A stretch of DNA of 64,000 nt from DYJE01 sp041660385. Its GTDB lineage: Bacteria > Desulfobacterota > Desulfobacteria > Desulfobacterales > Desulfolunaceae. Positions 44,528 to 52,562 of this stretch are shown piece after piece (position 1 is the first letter of the stretch; each line of letters begins with the position of its first letter). The notes under the pieces were generated by a model that was not told where the DNA came from, made no database searches, and saw only the letters and a program-made list of their open reading frames with translations. Both the position numbers and the translations under genes were made by a program. The stretch covers positions 21,094-85,093 of the forward strand of contig JBAZWJ010000020.1 of the NCBI GenBank assembly GCA_041660385.1, read 5' to 3'.

Positions 44528-44677
44528 GATGAACTCGTAAATAGTAGCCTGATGGCTATGGAAAAAGGCCCATAGGCAAGGCATAGTGTTTGGCCAGGCG
44601 TGAAGGCATACATGTAGCATGTCGAACGTCTGGCCAAACACTATAACGCCGCATATGGGACTTTTTACGACGCCATC
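44528..44677. repeat. About 150-bp structured inverted-repeat element (MITE-like or terminator-like)
   Basis: Ends GATGAACTCGTAAA (44528-44541) and TTTTTACGACGCCATC (44662-44677) are imperfect inverted repeats. Inside are AAAAAGGCCCATA/TATGGGACTTTTT and a perfect 14-base inverted repeat TAGTGTTTGGCCAG (44584-44597) with CTGGCCAAACACTA (44630-44643). Fragments of the same ends occur at 21159 and 49162. No ORF is inside. Followed by a GTTGGACGTTCAT repeat at 44679. Confidence 0.75.
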
Positions 44678-44696
44678 GATGTTGGACGTTCATTCT

Positions 44697-46082
44697 TCAT
44701 TCCCCATCTTCCGCCGCCTCATCCGTCTCCCCTTCTTTATACTCATTCAACTTATTCCGAAGGGTCCGAACGCTGATCCCGAGAAGAGTGGCCGCATGGG
44801 TGCGGTTCCAGCCTGTTTTATCCAGAGTATGAAAAATCATTTTCTTTTCCATATCCCTCAAGGGTGAAGACAGAAGCTCCTCAGGAAAACCGCCCGACTG
44901 AACGTTGCCCACTGCTGATACAGGCGCATCAGGTGTTTCAAGAAAAAGGTCAACCGGCGCGATCATGTCGGTTCTCGCCAGAAGCACTGCTCGCTGGATG
45001 ATGTTTTCAAGCTCACGGACATTGCCTTTCAATGGCAACCGTTTCAGCTGATCCAGAGCTTCTTTCGTCAAACATTTGACATGCCGTCCGTCAACAGCAT
45101 TGAACTTACGGATAAAAAATTCGCAGAGAAGCTCGATATCGTCGAGCCGTGTCCGGAGAGGTGGAATGGACAAAGGAATCACGTTCAGCCTGTAAAAAAG
45201 ATCTTCCCGGAACTCCCCTTTTTCAACCCATTCGGTGATGTTCCGGTTCGTTGTGGCCACGATGCGCACATCCACGGGAACAGGAGCGCCTCCACCTAAC
45301 CGGTCAACTTCTTTTTCCTGAATTACCCGAAGGAGTTTGGACTGTAGGTGAAGCTGCATTTCCGTAATCTCATCCAGAAGCAATGTCCCTTTATCTGCCT
45401 GTTCGAACCTTCCGGCTTTTCTCGAAATGGCTCCGGTAAACGCTCCTTTTTCATGACCGAACAGCTCGCTTTCAAGGAGATTTTCAGGCAGTGCCGCACA
45501 GTTCACCGCGACAAAAGGCCCTTTGTTTCTTCTGCTTTTTTCATGGATATACCGGGCGAACAGCTCCTTGCCTGTTCCGCTTTCACCTTTGATAAGAATG
45601 GAAGCCGTACTGTCAGCCACCTGATCAACAAGAGACTGGATACGGAGCATCTCCGGGTTTCTTGTGATAATCCGTACTTTTTTCCCTTTGCCCTGTTCAC
45701 GACGGCCTTCATCCGCCCGCTTGAAAGCGTTTTCCACAGAGGCCAGAAGCTGTTCGGTTGTAACGGTTCCAGTGAGAAAATCAAACGAGCCCGCCCTCAT
45801 GAGAGCGATCGCCTGGTCAACCGAAGCATCAGAAGAAATCGTTATCACGTCTATTTCAGGGCGACGTTCTTTGGCCTTCAGGATAAAGTCCACCGCTGCC
45901 ATGCCCGGTGCGTCGGCTGCCAAAATCACAAGCGCAAACGGCGTGCTTTCCACTTTGAGCAGGGCGTCAACTTTGTCATGGGCAGATGTCACAGGACACC
46001 CCCAGTTTTCTAGAACCGCAATCATTTCCCGCTTTGACGTTTGATTACCGTCCACTACAAGTATATTTCTGGATTCGCTCAT
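44697..46082 (-). CDS. Sigma-54-dependent regulator with degenerate receiver (FlbD/FlrC-like)
   Basis: A 461-residue NtrC-family protein: receiver-like domain (about 1-125), AAA+ sigma-54 interaction domain (about 135-370) with GESGTGKE Walker A, the sigma-54 contact loop GAFTGA and LLLDEITEM Walker B, and a Fis-type helix-turn-helix (NRTHAATLLGISVRTLRNKL). The receiver has lost its phosphorylation chemistry: VILAADAPGMAAVDF puts Ala55 at the acceptor Asp, the N-terminal acidic pair is DG, and the conserved Lys is absent (DFLTGTVTTEQ). Control therefore probably comes by protein contact, as for FlbD-type flagellar activators. It starts 18 bases after the TPR gene. Confidence 0.9.
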   Translation of the reverse strand: MSESRNILVVDGNQTSKREMIAVLENWGCPVTSAHDKVDALLKVESTPFALVILAADAPGMAAVDFILKAKERRPEIDVITISSDASVDQAIALMRAGSFDFLTGTVTTEQLLASVENAFKRADEGRREQGKGKKVRIITRNPEMLRIQSLVDQVADSTASILIKGESGTGKELFARYIHEKSRRNKGPFVAVNCAALPENLLESELFGHEKGAFTGAISRKAGRFEQADKGTLLLDEITEMQLHLQSKLLRVIQEKEVDRLGGGAPVPVDVRIVATTNRNITEWVEKGEFREDLFYRLNVIPLSIPPLRTRLDDIELLCEFFIRKFNAVDGRHVKCLTKEALDQLKRLPLKGNVRELENIIQRAVLLARTDMIAPVDLFLETPDAPVSAVGNVQSGGFPEELLSSPLRDMEKKMIFHTLDKTGWNRTHAATLLGISVRTLRNKLNEYKEGETDEAAEDGE

Positions 46083-46100
46083 GATTTATTCCAAATCATC

Positions 46101-48848
46101 TCAATAGTTTTTATCCAGTTTATCTTTAAGATTCATAGTCCTGAGCCGTTCCCTGGCCATCCCGCTCCAGAATGAATCACCATTATCCACCACATAGGTA
46201 TAAGAACTAACCGCTTCATCGTTCTTTTTCATGTGCTGATACGTTTCACCCATCAAAAAATATATTTCTGTCAACTCCGAAGGCGCCGTGCTGGTTTCCA
46301 CGGCTTTTGATAAAACACTGGCAGCTTTGCCCCACTGTTTCAACTTCATGTGGTTCTCTGCCAAATTCTTATATACTGGACTAAGTATCTCGGCATACCC
46401 CTCCGGATCGTTTGATAAAAGGGCTGCTGCATTTTCAAGAGTGGCCACAGCCGTTCCATAATCCCCAAGTTCACTGTTGTTTTTAGCTATATCCGAGAGA
46501 ATGCGGACTCTGTTTTTTGCGTCGCCCGTTCGTTCATAGGCTTTCCTCAAACTGGCAATGGCCTTGCTGTGCTGCTTCTTCTCAAAAAAAATCTGCCCCA
46601 TCCGTGAGCATACTTCGGCTGTTTCCTGCCCACCGGGAAATCGCTTCAGGTAGTTCGAGTAAAGCTCCAGGGCTTCGTCATCACGTCCGGCCTCATCCAT
46701 GGAAACGCCCAGAGCATGGATAAGTTGCCGGGTGCGCCGCCTTTCCCCTGTTCTGTTGTAAGCCTTCTGCAAAGTAGCCACCGCGCTCTCGAAAAGATGG
46801 GACTTGAGATAGGCCATGCCCACCGAGTAAAAAATCGCCGGTGACTCAATGTCGTCCAGATATTTCCTGTCCGTTTCATAACGGGATATCAACTCTGTGG
46901 TATCGTCGGTTTCCAGAAGTTTTTCGAAAATATAACCTGATGAATCCTGAATCAGACGCACCGCATCCTTCTGAAGCTCTTTTGGTTTAAAAATGAGTAG
47001 TGTTTTTGCCGTTTCGATACTTTTTTCATATTGTTTGGCCTGGTTCTGAAGAAGAGCAAGACGCATCATGGCAAGCTGGGCAAGAGGATTCTTTGGGTAT
47101 TCTGTGATCACCATGGTATACATCTTTTCCTTTTCCTCAGGATTATCCAGATACTCGGCAAGCCGCATGGTGCTGATCACGAAACCATTGGTTTTCGGGA
47201 ATTTTTTCGTCACCAGTTTGAAGATTTTGACAGCCTGCTCCTTGCTCTTCATTTCCAGCATAATATCGCCGATACGCGTCAACAGAGTGTCTCTGTCATC
47301 AATCTCAGGATAAAGATTATACACTTTAAGGAGGGTTACCATCGCCTTTTCAAATTTCCCTGTCAGGTAATAGGAATTGCCAAGATAAAAGAGAAGTTCG
47401 GACGATTGGAAAACCATCTGCGGATTTTCTGCAATAAGCTCTTCAAAAATCCGGATGGCCGCATGATAATCACCAGTGTTAAACAAGGCTTTACCCAATT
47501 TAAGCTTTGCTTTTCCGATGAATGACCCGCTGGGGAAACGGGCCACAACATCCTTAAGCGTGTCTATTGCAAGCTGGGTATTGTTCTTTTCAGTATAAAT
47601 CCATCCCAGCTCAAACATAATTTCAGGAATACCGGGATAGCTGTCCTTGTATGTGTTCTTGACAATGTGAAAATACCCTTCAGCCTGGTTGTGGTCACCC
47701 ATGAGAAGGTAGATTTTCCCCAGAGATGTCAAGGCGTATGCCACATAAGCTGATTCAGGATAATAGCTGATCATGTCCTGAAAATGGTCTGCTGCTTTCA
47801 CATAATCTTTTTGTTCCTGGTCGCTTTCTTCCAGTTCCTTGAAATAACTTTGAGCCTTGAACAACATCACATATTCCCGACAAGTCGGCTGTAATTTCGG
47901 ATCATTTGTGTAATTATTTAAAATTGATAAAGCATCAGACCACTTCCCCTTTTCGGCGTAGCCTCGGGCTTTCAAAATATCCGGATGGTCTTCACATCCA
48001 TGGGGTTCAAGTTCAAGGTAAAGATCGTCGCTTGTTTTGAGTTTGCCGCTCTCGTTTTTTTTCAGCCCCTGGAACAGTGATTTATCATGTTCTGAACCGT
48101 ATCGAGGAACTGCTTTCTTTTCCTGGCTCGGCATACTTTCGTGATTAATGCTGTCTGCCTTGTGAGCCTCATTGCTTTCTACCCCGTGGGCATTTTCAGC
48201 CGCATGAGGGTGGACTTCATTACCGGTCTTTGCATTGAAAGGTGAATCATGCCGTGGTGTATGGCTTTCCGCTGTTTCATGACCCTCCTCAACAGGCTTA
48301 TGCGGGACAACCTCTTCCGCTGACCCATGATGATCCGTTTTTGCCTCTTTGACCGCGCCATGCGTCCGATTCATTTTACTTGCCCGGGGCTTTTTAGTCG
48401 GGGCTTTATGCTTTTGAGCCAGTGACGATTTTACCACCGTTGCTTTTTTGACACTCCATACTGGCACGATAGCAAGAGTCTTTCCATCTCCTGCCCATTG
48501 GGAAGAAAGGGAGTCCACGTCCCTGTTCGTGGTAATGACAATAGAAACAACTCCTTTTTGAGTCTGGGCAACACTCACATCATGAATAAATGAACCACCC
48601 AGGCCTTTCCTTGCAAATGTCTCTGCCATTTCAACACCTCTAAACGCCACGAGGATTTCCCGGTTGTCAAACTGGACCACTTTATACGGGGCTTTTCCGG
48701 TCAAGTTGATCAGAACCGTGCAGGGTTCGTTTTTTACATTTACACCCTTCAGCTCGCTTGAATGGGCGGATGCAGCACGGAGAAAGGCAAGCCCCATTAC
48801 AAGGGAGATAAAAAAGATGATGCGAATCACGGTTTTTCGTCGGGTCAT
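46101..48848 (-). CDS. Exported AMIN-like/TPR protein with His-rich linker
   Basis: A 915-residue protein with an N-terminal signal peptide (MTRRKTVIRIIFFISLVMGL, cleaved near ASA). Residues about 30-130 resemble an AMIN domain (CTVLINLTGKAPYKVVQFDN). A polar linker of about 150 residues is rich in His, Glu and Ala. The rest, from about 290, is a run of a dozen or more tetratricopeptide repeats (such as SAYVAYALTSLGKIYLLMGD). AMIN domains bind peptidoglycan and TPRs bind proteins, so a periplasmic scaffold for motility or envelope assembly is plausible. It is the first gene after a sigma-54 promoter and shares the operon with an NtrC-type regulator. Confidence 0.82.
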   Translation of the reverse strand: MTRRKTVIRIIFFISLVMGLAFLRAASAHSSELKGVNVKNEPCTVLINLTGKAPYKVVQFDNREILVAFRGVEMAETFARKGLGGSFIHDVSVAQTQKGVVSIVITTNRDVDSLSSQWAGDGKTLAIVPVWSVKKATVVKSSLAQKHKAPTKKPRASKMNRTHGAVKEAKTDHHGSAEEVVPHKPVEEGHETAESHTPRHDSPFNAKTGNEVHPHAAENAHGVESNEAHKADSINHESMPSQEKKAVPRYGSEHDKSLFQGLKKNESGKLKTSDDLYLELEPHGCEDHPDILKARGYAEKGKWSDALSILNNYTNDPKLQPTCREYVMLFKAQSYFKELEESDQEQKDYVKAADHFQDMISYYPESAYVAYALTSLGKIYLLMGDHNQAEGYFHIVKNTYKDSYPGIPEIMFELGWIYTEKNNTQLAIDTLKDVVARFPSGSFIGKAKLKLGKALFNTGDYHAAIRIFEELIAENPQMVFQSSELLFYLGNSYYLTGKFEKAMVTLLKVYNLYPEIDDRDTLLTRIGDIMLEMKSKEQAVKIFKLVTKKFPKTNGFVISTMRLAEYLDNPEEKEKMYTMVITEYPKNPLAQLAMMRLALLQNQAKQYEKSIETAKTLLIFKPKELQKDAVRLIQDSSGYIFEKLLETDDTTELISRYETDRKYLDDIESPAIFYSVGMAYLKSHLFESAVATLQKAYNRTGERRRTRQLIHALGVSMDEAGRDDEALELYSNYLKRFPGGQETAEVCSRMGQIFFEKKQHSKAIASLRKAYERTGDAKNRVRILSDIAKNNSELGDYGTAVATLENAAALLSNDPEGYAEILSPVYKNLAENHMKLKQWGKAASVLSKAVETSTAPSELTEIYFLMGETYQHMKKNDEAVSSYTYVVDNGDSFWSGMARERLRTMNLKDKLDKNY

Positions 48849-48903
48849 GGTTCAAGCCATCGTTAAGGTAAGGACATGGATACATCTATCTATCCAAATT
48901 ATT

Positions 48904-48919
48904 TGCAAGCCATATGCCA
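48904..48919 (-). promoter_or_regulatory. Sigma-54 (-24/-12) promoter of the TPR-regulator operon
   Basis: On the minus strand: TGGCAT-ATGGC-TTGCA, GG and GC ten bases apart. Predicted start near 48893, about 45 bases before the ATG. The rest of the 337-base gap holds a REP-like terminator and no gene. Confidence 0.8.
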
Positions 48920-49118
48920 CAATCCATGAATGCTTTCCCCTGGCGGCTTCTGCTGAAGAGAGAAAACGAAAAGTTCGCATATCTATTTGAAATCAATAAA
49001 CTATTACTATAACCCATAACTATTCCGGCCCTGTTGACCATGTAAACCACCACACGAATCCATGCACCCATCATCTCTTTCCGCCAATCTTTTGGCGCAT
49101 ATTTGAGTCCTGATATGC

Positions 49119-49154
49119 AAAAACAAAAAAAGGGGCGGGTTGAAACCCGCCCCT
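49119..49154 (-). terminator. Terminator built from a REP-like palindrome
   Basis: On the minus strand the perfect hairpin AGGGGCGGGTT/AACCCGCCCCT (49131-49154) is followed by TTTTTTGTTTTTG. It ends transcription of the sigma-54 activator gene at 49186. Confidence 0.85.
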
Positions 49155-49161
49155 CAACGCT

Positions 49162-49187
49162 TATGGGAAGCTTTTTACGACGCCATC
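49162..49187. repeat. Right-end fragment of the 44.5-kb element
   Basis: TATGGGAAGCTTTTTACGAC then GCCATC, matching 44654-44677. It overlaps the stop codon (TGA) of the activator gene at 49186. It lies directly after the REP-like hairpin, the mirror of the junction at 21198. Confidence 0.65.
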
Positions 49188-50313
49188 ACTCTACTTCATC
49201 CTCATCTGTCCAGTCTTCGTGATCCGGGCAGAGATTCATCTTCTTGATTTTTTCAACAAGGGTTGTACGTTTCATTTTGAGCATTTCAGCGGCCTTGGCC
49301 TTTACCCAGTTGGTTTTGCCCAAAGCGTGCAGGATCAGCTTTTTTTGATGTTCTTCCACAGCTTCATTGAAACCCATCCCGTTTTCAAAGAAATCCTCAA
49401 GGGGTGAAATCGCTTCAATGATTCCTGACTCCATTCCGGAGATATAATCGGGAAGATCACACAGATCCACCGTCTCCTTCTCCACAAGAACTGAGATCCT
49501 TTCCATCATGTTTTCAAGCTCTCGCACATTGCCCTGCCATTCATAACGACAGAGTGCCATCATGGCCTCGGGTGAAAACTGTTTGATACCCCAGCTGTTT
49601 TTTTCATCCATTTTTCGAATAAAATGATCGACCAGAAGTGGGATGTCTTTTCTCCGCTCTCTTAAAGCTGGCACTATGATGGGGATCACGTTCAAGCGGT
49701 AAAACAGGTCTTCCCTGAACGAGCTCTCTTTGATGGCCTTTTTCAGATCCTTGTTTGTCGCGGAAATAATCCGAACATTGACGTTGATGGAACGGGTCCC
49801 GCCCACACGTTCAAAGCATTTTTCCTGAAGCACCCGGAGAAGTTTAACCTGGAGATCAGGGCTCATGTCACCAATTTCATCAAGGAAAATCGTACCGCCA
49901 TCCGCAAGTTCAAACCGTCCCACACGTGTGCGGTGTGCCCCTGTGAAGGCCCCTTTTTCATGGCCGAACAATTCACTTTCAAGGAGATCCCTGGGGATTG
50001 CCCCGCAGTTGATGGTGATCATGGGGGCGTTGCGCCTGTTACTGTTGGCGTGAATGGCTCTGGCAATCAGCTCTTTTCCCGTTCCACTTTCTCCGGTGAT
50101 AAGAACAGTGCTGTCTGTTCCTGAAACACGGGAAACAACGGCCGATATTTTTTTTATCGCATCACTTTCGCCGATGAAATCGCCGAATTGAAACAACAAT
50201 TCTTCATCCATAGCAGATGAAGCAGCGGTTGTCTCACCGTCTTTGCCTTTTCCTGTGATCTCGGGAAAAAGTGTCATATGTTCATGTTCTCCCGCAAATA
50301 TAATCTGCGACAT
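49186..50313 (-). CDS. Sigma-54-dependent activator without receiver (FleQ/FlrA-like)
   Basis: A 375-residue protein: a short N-terminal region (about 45 residues), AAA+ domain with GESGTGKE, GAFTGA and IFLDEIGDM, and a Fis-type helix-turn-helix (VKAKAAEMLKMKRTTLVEKI). The receiver or FleQ domain is missing, so the N-terminal signal input is minimal. It is a likely activator of the sigma-54 flagellar promoters at 44.4 and 48.9 kb, by position and family. The stop codon lies inside a repeat end. It begins 157 bases after cheY with a structured spacer between. Confidence 0.9.
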   Translation of the reverse strand: MSQIIFAGEHEHMTLFPEITGKGKDGETTAASSAMDEELLFQFGDFIGESDAIKKISAVVSRVSGTDSTVLITGESGTGKELIARAIHANSNRRNAPMITINCGAIPRDLLESELFGHEKGAFTGAHRTRVGRFELADGGTIFLDEIGDMSPDLQVKLLRVLQEKCFERVGGTRSINVNVRIISATNKDLKKAIKESSFREDLFYRLNVIPIIVPALRERRKDIPLLVDHFIRKMDEKNSWGIKQFSPEAMMALCRYEWQGNVRELENMMERISVLVEKETVDLCDLPDYISGMESGIIEAISPLEDFFENGMGFNEAVEEHQKKLILHALGKTNWVKAKAAEMLKMKRTTLVEKIKKMNLCPDHEDWTDEDEVE

Positions 50314-50420
50314 AATACCCTCATAATCGAATTCCGAGATATGGCCTGGGAAAATAAAACGTCACTAATGATACCGCTTGGGCCTGGAAGTACCCTGCTG
50401 ATCAGATAAGATGGAATAGT

Positions 50421-50460
50421 GGTGTCACCGTCGGCGGTTTCACCTTGGCCGAAAGGCAAG
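50421..50460. ncRNA. Two adjacent hairpins in the cheY-activator spacer (candidate structured RNA)
   Basis: On the plus strand: GGTG-TC-ACCG-TCGG-CGGT-TT-CACC (50421-50444) and CTTGGCC-GAAA-GGCAAG (50444-50460), the second closed by a GNRA-type GAAA tetraloop. No T-run follows on either strand, so it is not a simple terminator. Could be an mRNA-processing site, attenuator or small RNA. Confidence 0.4.
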
Positions 50461-50470
50461 ATTCTCCCCG

Positions 50471-50845
50471 TCAATCCAGTATTTTATCAAGTTTTTCCGC
50501 AATCGCCTCTGCGGTAAACGGTTTAACGACATAGTTGGAAACCCCTGCCTGAACAGCTTCAATAACGTTCTGCTTCTGGGCTTCTGCTGTGACCATAAGA
50601 AAAGGTACCTCTCTATAGACAGGATCGGACCTCACGGTTTTCAGAAGATCAAGACCTGTCATTTTCGGCATGTTCCAATCTGAAATGATCAGATCGTACG
50701 TTGTTTTTTTCATCTCTTCAAGAGCAGTGGTCCCATCGTCCGCTTCCCCGATGTTCGTGTACCCGAGCTGCTTGAGTATATTTTTCATGATGCGCCGCAT
50801 GGTGGCGAAATCGTCCACAACGAGAATTTTAATCGCATTGTTCAT
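50471..50845 (-). CDS. cheY: Chemotaxis response regulator CheY
   Basis: Single-domain receiver of 124 residues that carries the chemotaxis signal to the flagellar switch. Acidic pair DD at residues 11-12, acceptor Asp in LIISDWNMPKMTGLD, Thr in LMVTAEAQ and Lys in VVKPFTAEAI are all intact. NKLG-like switch features match CheY of flagellated proteobacteria. Located 74 bases after cheX, same strand. Confidence 0.95.
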   Translation of the reverse strand: MNNAIKILVVDDFATMRRIMKNILKQLGYTNIGEADDGTTALEEMKKTTYDLIISDWNMPKMTGLDLLKTVRSDPVYREVPFLMVTAEAQKQNVIEAVQAGVSNYVVKPFTAEAIAEKLDKILD

Positions 50846-50918
50846 AGCTTAGGCCCTCTCATACTCCGAATAGCTCATATTTCCAATGTCAGAATGAATA
50901 AGCGGATGCTCGTCATAT

Positions 50919-51380
50919 TCATGCTTCAAGACACACCTCAATGATAAAACTGCCCCCTTCGGTGGTAAAAGGTATGGCGATTTTAGGTCCGTCCGTATAG
51001 TGGGTCACACAGTGCCCCCGGCCACTGATCACCGTGGGAATCGCCGCATGAAAAAGTCGCCCCAGTTCTTCGAGTTCTCTTCTCGCCTGGCCGGAAATCA
51101 TATTCACAAGCTCGCCCACAGCATCAGCCACTTCATGGTTCAGCTCCGTCATTTCTTCGCCAAACATATTGGAAACAATTTTAAGAATGCTTCCCTGATC
51201 GAAGGTCACGGCAATGGTTCCATTTGATTCGCCTGTGAGTCCGATGACACCTGTCACGTCTCCTTTGGCCTTATCATCTTTTTTGAGATAAGGCTTTCCC
51301 ACCTTGCACTGAACAAAAGCCATGGTTAAAAGGACATTGGTTGTCGCATTTATGAAGGGATTGATCAGATTTGCATCCAT
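50919..51380 (-). CDS. cheX: CheX-family CheY-P phosphatase
   Basis: A 153-residue protein of the CheC/CheX/FliY family. The active-site motif E..N is seen in ADAVGELVNMISGQARRELE. It would dephosphorylate CheY-P; the cheY gene follows directly. Start preceded by AAAGGA about 12 bases upstream. Confidence 0.9.
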   Translation of the reverse strand: MDANLINPFINATTNVLLTMAFVQCKVGKPYLKKDDKAKGDVTGVIGLTGESNGTIAVTFDQGSILKIVSNMFGEEMTELNHEVADAVGELVNMISGQARRELEELGRLFHAAIPTVISGRGHCVTHYTDGPKIAIPFTTEGGSFIIEVCLEA

Positions 51381-51422
51381 GCTGAATCAAAGTCCTTTCG
51401 TTATAAAGTGAGTCTACCCTTT

Positions 51423-51773
51423 TCAGATGTCATCCGATTCGGGGGAATTGTATCTGACAATATTCTTAAGATGTGTGTACGTATCAAGATCCACCGAATC
51501 GAAAAAAATGGCATATCCCTCTGCACTGACCCTCACCACACGGCCCTCCATCTTAAGCACCATGTCTTCTTCGAGACCTTGAAGCTTTATGGACACCTGA
51601 CAGGGCGTATTCTGCCTGGGAGCCTTAGAAGTCTGGACAAATACCCCACGCAAACTCAGATCTTTCGAGCTGCCTTTATAATGGCTTTCCACGCCTTCGA
51701 CAGTCACGGTAACCTCCGTTTCGAATTCGACCCTTATCCCATTACGCCTTTCTTGAATATCCTGCTTCACCAT
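51423..51773 (-). CDS. PilZ domain protein (c-di-GMP effector)
   Basis: A 116-residue single PilZ domain. The c-di-GMP-binding motifs RRNGIR (RxxxR) and DLSLRG (D.S..G) are intact. Likely links c-di-GMP to motility because of its place beside cheX, cheY and an HD-GYP gene. Confidence 0.88.
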   Translation of the reverse strand: MVKQDIQERRNGIRVEFETEVTVTVEGVESHYKGSSKDLSLRGVFVQTSKAPRQNTPCQVSIKLQGLEEDMVLKMEGRVVRVSAEGYAIFFDSVDLDTYTHLKNIVRYNSPESDDI

Positions 51774-51821
51774 ATGAATACTCCACAGGTTCTTTTGCTT
51801 AAAGAAGCACTCGGCAAGGCA

Positions 51822-52385
51822 TTATTTTTCACCATTCCCGGTGGCTCTGATTTGTCTTCTCTGCTGACTGAAGGTGTATTGGACCAGGCGTTCTTTCTCA
51901 TCGTCGCTCAAGTCCACAAACTCAATACCAGTCTGGTAATACGTCCTGTCGTTTTCCTTTATTTCCGAAGATCTCACAACACGACCTAAGGTTTCCAGAC
52001 GTCCGTGGAGAAAACCCGGCAATGCGATTGAAAGACGCATCATCGACCCTTTGTCCAGATTCTCCGGCAGAGTCAGGCTGATTCCCGATCCGCTTATATC
52101 CACCGTATCAAACACATCAATTTCCCTGACCCCCGATTCCTGCTCTTCAAGTTTTTCAAGAATACGATCCAGCTTTTCTTCGATATGAAAGAGCACAGTG
52201 ACCAGGGATGACATTACCGTTCCAACTGCGTTTTCCCCCCCTGTTATCGCCTCGCTGACCCCGGGGATATCGAGCCTTTTTCTCACGAAAACCTTTTTCC
52301 CATCCTCGATAAGAACAGCACGGGTTTTCGCCGATACGGAAGCTCTGAAGTGATTCCTGTTCATGGGTGTCTGGGTATCAATCAT
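51822..52385 (-). CDS. PilZ-like domain protein
   Basis: A 187-residue protein. A helical N-terminal region (EEKLDRILEKLEEQ) precedes a C-terminal PilZ-like beta-barrel with DISGSGISLTLPENLDKGSM. A possible first arginine motif is RNHFR near residue 9. Binding of c-di-GMP is less certain than for the neighbour. Same strand and probably same transcript. Confidence 0.78.
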   Translation of the reverse strand: MIDTQTPMNRNHFRASVSAKTRAVLIEDGKKVFVRKRLDIPGVSEAITGGENAVGTVMSSLVTVLFHIEEKLDRILEKLEEQESGVREIDVFDTVDISGSGISLTLPENLDKGSMMRLSIALPGFLHGRLETLGRVVRSSEIKENDRTYYQTGIEFVDLSDDEKERLVQYTFSQQRRQIRATGNGEK

Positions 52386-52562
52386 TTTTATCGGTCTCGT
52401 TCAATGGAATCCGTCTCAGTCAGACCAGGAACATGATTTTTCGTAAAATGGAATTGGATGAAAGATAACATCAAAAATCGAAAAAAATTATACCATTGGA
52501 AACACCTGGTGTAAACACGTAAAAACAGCATGTAAAACTTCATCTGAAATAAAACACGTGAA

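Noticed and set aside
50395..50470. Cyclic-di-GMP (GEMM) riboswitch
   Set aside because: A GAAA tetraloop hairpin is present near motility genes, but the conserved GGGCAAACC and GGACGCAAAGCC strings are missing.
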